From Calothrix sp. NIES-2098 (GTDB taxonomy: Bacteria > Cyanobacteriota > Cyanobacteriia > Cyanobacteriales > Nostocaceae): a stretch of 64,000 bases of DNA. The position numbers and the translations under genes were made by a program. Positions 61,365 to 64,000 of the stretch are shown here, in pieces. Numbering within the stretch: position 1 is the stretch's first letter; every line of letters starts with the position of its first letter. The stretch is taken from assembly GCA_002368175.1 (NCBI GenBank), contig AP018172.1, forward strand, positions 8,435,001-8,499,000. Reading direction: 5' to 3'. The notes under the pieces were generated by a model. That model was given only the letters and a program-made list of their open reading frames with translations, did not search any database and had not been told where the DNA came from.

Positions 61365-63047
61365 TTAGCAAGAACTTTTCTGTTCCACAATCAACTTTAA
61401 GGCTGCCAAAAATTCTTGCTCAACGTAAGGTTTTGTAAAGTAAGTGGTAGCTCCTAATTGCATTGCTAACAGACGATGTTTATTAGTGTTGCAAGAACTG
61501 AGCATCACTACGGGAATTTTTGCTAATTGCGGCTCTTTCAGACGATAGCTGAGAAACTCAAAGCCATTCATATTAGGCATTTCCACATCACAAATTACCA
61601 GTTGGATGTGAGAATTCTGCTGTAACTGGGCGATCGCTGCTTGTCCATTTTCTGCCTGTAAAACTTTGTAACCTACTTTTTGCAAAGCCAAGGATACAAT
61701 ATGTCGTACGCTATTAGAATCATCTACGACTAGAATAGTACGTTGTTGGCTGACGATTGCTGTGTTTGGGGAATCGAGCAATTTCGCCGTGACGTTAACC
61801 TCTTGAGTTTGGTCAATTGTCTGCTGCAACAGCGCCGCCACATCAATCACTGGTAATAGACTATCTTTCCAAGTCGTACAACCATAAACATAATTGGGAA
61901 GTTTGGCTTCTGATTCTAAAGGCTGGATGATTAACTCTGGTTCTGCAATCAGCGATTCAATTTCTGGCTGTAAGGCGAAAATTTGCGAACCTTGTCTGAG
62001 TATTAATATTGGCTCAGGCTGATGCTCTTGATACTGAACTGCACTTAAAGCTGGGTTAGTAGTTTTTTCCGGCGCTAGATTTTCATTGCTGAGTAGTTGG
62101 GAGAGTTGATAGGTGGGAATAATTTTTCCCTGCCAATGTAAAAACCACTTTTGTTGGGAATAAATAATTTGGTCGGCTTTGGCAACTAAAATTTCTTCAA
62201 CGCTGTTGGAATTAATCGTGAAAATAGTACGATTTGTTACCCAGACAAATAGCTGAGAAGTTGTCAGCTTTCGCGGTGTTGTAGGGATGCAAGTATTTTT
62301 GGTTACAGCTGCAACTGACTGAGGAATATCTTTTTTGACAATACTTTCGTAAGCTGCACGCCAACCTGCCAAAGCGATCTGCCCGATGGTTTGAGCAGCT
62401 TGCGGACTTGTGTGCAGGGAAGTTATCGTAATTTGAGCGATCGCTACAAACTCAGAGAGTTTTAATAATTCCCCAAAACCTAAAAATACCTCTGCCTGTT
62501 GTATCAGTTGTTCTACTAACTGATTAGCTTCCGATTCAGCCAGAATCATTTCTAGTGTTTCTAAAGCTTGTGTCACCTCTGTGGTAGGAATCAACTGAGA
62601 TACATCTAAATTAGAGCTTTGAGGAGTAACTGCTGATGGTTTATGGGTGAGTCTAGCTTCTAAATGCGCAAAAACTGGTTCTGCTTTCGCTAAGGCACTA
62701 GCGATATCATCAGGTTTGGCTTGAATTTGAGCTATCAAAACTAATCTTAGATAATCGTTAGCTTGTAGGAGCGAAGTTGTTAGCTGAGAGTCTATGAAAG
62801 TATTTTCCAGCGACATAAACCGAAAAATCTTCTCCAAACGATGAGCTAGAGTTTGAATGTCAGTTAAATTAACCTGGCTAGCTGTACCTTTAATAGTTTG
62901 GGCAGCTCGTACCATGTGACGAATCTTGGCAGAAGTATAGTTATATGGAAGTTCTAGTATTCCGTTGTGAATTTGCTGTAGAAGTTCTGAGACTTCTTGA
63001 ACAAAGTCTTGGTCAAGATTTTCTTGGATACCAAAGTCAAGAACCAT
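61365..63047 (-). CDS. CheA-like scaffold: Hpt-like domain (no His), CheW-like region, receiver; no kinase domain
   Basis: 560 residues from the ATG at 63047 (AGGAAC upstream); an upstream in-frame start would add 21 hydrophobic residues of doubtful value. The N-terminal Hpt-like domain reads RAAQTIKGTASQVNL (47-61), where the phospho-His of RAAHTIKG is Gln (residue 50). A second helical part (about 130-250) follows. There is no DHp or ATPase region. The CheW-like part (about 285-425) has VWVTNRTIFTINSNSVEEIL and LPNYVYGCTTWKDSLLPVID. The C-terminal receiver (about 432-555) has ILVVDDSNSVRHIV, Asp in VICDVEMPNMNG and VMLSS. It would be a signalling hub without kinase activity. It is just downstream of a methyl-accepting-type gene. 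Confidence 0.82.
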   Translation of the reverse strand: MVLDFGIQENLDQDFVQEVSELLQQIHNGILELPYNYTSAKIRHMVRAAQTIKGTASQVNLTDIQTLAHRLEKIFRFMSLENTFIDSQLTTSLLQANDYLRLVLIAQIQAKPDDIASALAKAEPVFAHLEARLTHKPSAVTPQSSNLDVSQLIPTTEVTQALETLEMILAESEANQLVEQLIQQAEVFLGFGELLKLSEFVAIAQITITSLHTSPQAAQTIGQIALAGWRAAYESIVKKDIPQSVAAVTKNTCIPTTPRKLTTSQLFVWVTNRTIFTINSNSVEEILVAKADQIIYSQQKWFLHWQGKIIPTYQLSQLLSNENLAPEKTTNPALSAVQYQEHQPEPILILRQGSQIFALQPEIESLIAEPELIIQPLESEAKLPNYVYGCTTWKDSLLPVIDVAALLQQTIDQTQEVNVTAKLLDSPNTAIVSQQRTILVVDDSNSVRHIVSLALQKVGYKVLQAENGQAAIAQLQQNSHIQLVICDVEMPNMNGFEFLSYRLKEPQLAKIPVVMLSSCNTNKHRLLAMQLGATTYFTKPYVEQEFLAALKLIVEQKSSC

Positions 63048-63293
63048 AGCTATGTTCCTGTATTTAAGTAAGAGGGAATAAATGTTGAATGAGTAAAACA
63101 AAATACTCAAACATTTGAGCGCCGCTGAATCAGAATATAAATTTTTTAGAAAAGAAGTTAGAGAGCATCACAAAAGAATGATTAATCAAAAATTCAGTTG
63201 AGGGTCATTGCTTGCTGAAAACAAGAATTATTTCGACAGGTGCAGCGGGAGGTAGAAAGCTTCTTTGCTCTATTCTGCCTTCTACCTCCACCT

Positions 63294-64000
63294 TTATGAA
63301 AATTCTTGTGTAAATGTCTCCAACTGAGCTAATGACTCTGCCATTGCTAAAGCTTGCTCGGAAGTCTGATTGGCAATAGTAGCAACTTCCAAAATAGATT
63401 GGTTTGCAGAGTTAGAAGTTTGGGCTTGGATAGTAGCAGCTTGTGTAATACTGGCTACTAACGTTTTTATTTGATTAGTGACAGCGATCGTTTCATTAAG
63501 TTGCTGCTGAGTTTCTTCTACCAATTCAGCACTACTTTTAACCGATTCTGCTTTGGACTGGATGGTAGCAATAATTTCGTGACTTTCTGTTTGAATTCTC
63601 GCCACAAGTGGTTGAACTTCTGTAATCTCAGATTCTAACTCATGTACTAAAGAAAGTACTTTTTGTGCGATCGCGGCAAATTGTTGACCAGCTTCTCCAG
63701 TACGAGATGCTTCCAGTGCTGTGTGCATAGCTTGGAGTTTCATCTGCGAGATTACATTACTCATAAGACTGACTATTTCAGCTAGTTTTTGAGAAGGTTG
63801 CTCTATAAGGTTGACTTTTTCAGCAGCTTCTGAAACACTTGCTTGGATAGCACAGATACTATGGAAAATTTGGTTCATTAACTCATTTTCGTATTGCACC
63901 TTGTGACTAAGCTGCTGTTCTTGAATTTCTATTTGTTGGGCAGAAAGAATCATTTCTTGAGCCGAATCACCCAACATTTGAATTTGATTGTAGATGGAAT
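63294..64000 (-). CDS. Methyl-accepting chemotaxis-type protein, C-terminal part (5' end outside window)
   Basis: The frame is open to the window edge (64000); about 235 residues are visible, with the stop at 63294. It is almost entirely helical coiled coil with heptad Leu/Ile/Ala and Gln/Glu/Ser, and the hairpin-like tip MHTALEASRTGEAGQQFAAIAQKV (about 63711-63785) resembles the conserved MCP signalling tip (A(L/I)EAARAGExGxGFAVVAxEV). Gln replaces some usual residues, so it is a divergent form. It lies 246 bases upstream of the CheA-like scaffold on the same strand and probably signals to it. The sensory part is not in view. Confidence 0.8.
   Translation of the reverse strand, partial: SIYNQIQMLGDSAQEMILSAQQIEIQEQQLSHKVQYENELMNQIFHSICAIQASVSEAAEKVNLIEQPSQKLAEIVSLMSNVISQMKLQAMHTALEASRTGEAGQQFAAIAQKVLSLVHELESEITEVQPLVARIQTESHEIIATIQSKAESVKSSAELVEETQQQLNETIAVTNQIKTLVASITQAATIQAQTSNSANQSILEVATIANQTSEQALAMAESLAQLETFTQEFS

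Noticed and set aside
1..64000. tRNA, rRNA, CRISPR array, insertion sequence, prophage or origin of replication
   Set aside because: No T-loop type GTTCRANYC with matching acceptor arms, no regular repeat-spacer pattern, no transposase or integrase ORF and no dnaA-box cluster were seen.

Overview
The window is chromosomal DNA of a cyanobacterium, most likely a filamentous Nostocales member (Nostoc/Calothrix type). The evidence is the very high density of the HIP1 octamer GCGATCGC, the moderately low GC, a RuBisCO accumulation factor (Raf1), a cyanobacterial-type Hfq, a DnaK3/DnaJ3-like pair, heptanucleotide tandem repeats (GGTAATT, CTTCATA, ATGCCCA and others), and a WD40/NB-ARC STAND protein. 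It is mostly ordinary core genome. I see no insertion sequence, prophage, CRISPR array, rRNA or tRNA.

Layout. 0-5 kb: the end of a histidine kinase, a long non-coding stretch, a ComFB-like gene, a DUF3140/DUF2945 pair, a bestrophin-like channel and an M28 peptidase. 5-11 kb: dnaK-dnaJ, then a UvrD-like helicase. 11-19 kb: a TPR protein, a TrkA-type protein convergent with a Na+/H+ antiporter that lacks its ion-binding core, Raf1, a response regulator, MenG and a DUF445 protein. 19-26 kb: two glycosyltransferase-39 membrane proteins and a PgpH-type HD phosphodiesterase with a structured upstream region. 26-31 kb (minus strand): topA, a 45-residue small ORF, aroQ and a degenerate ADP-ribosylglycohydrolase-like gene. 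31-34 kb: a 97-residue protein and two mosaic DUF6745-like paralogues. 34-37 kb: an RRM protein, a repeat element, a dioxygenase relic, an intact intradiol dioxygenase with a small membrane partner, and a repeat-rich secreted protein. 37-42 kb: two related histidine kinases, one with a decayed ATPase domain. 42-52 kb: housekeeping genes (AlkA-like, dapF, hfq, a KefB-type antiporter, a MoaD/ThiS-like carrier with thrC, pgk, usp). 52-56 kb: the STAND protein. 56-61 kb: GNAT, ruvX, DUF3727, YqeG phosphatase and proB. 61-64 kb: a kinase-less CheA-like scaffold and a truncated chemoreceptor.

The most distinctive observations are these. The CPA1 antiporter has an apparent in-frame loss of the segment that normally carries the ion-binding motifs. 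The DUF6745-like tandem has nearly identical ends and divergent centres, and is overlapped by a small partner gene. Several genes carry in-frame insertions of dispersed or tandem repeats (bestrophin, helicase, STAND protein, the proB 5' end). Several signalling proteins have lost key residues (Hpt His to Gln, kinase G-boxes). There are also candidate structured RNA elements upstream of pgpH and yqeG, and a relic copy of the dioxygenase. All functional names come from reading the sequence and family recall; no database search was run.
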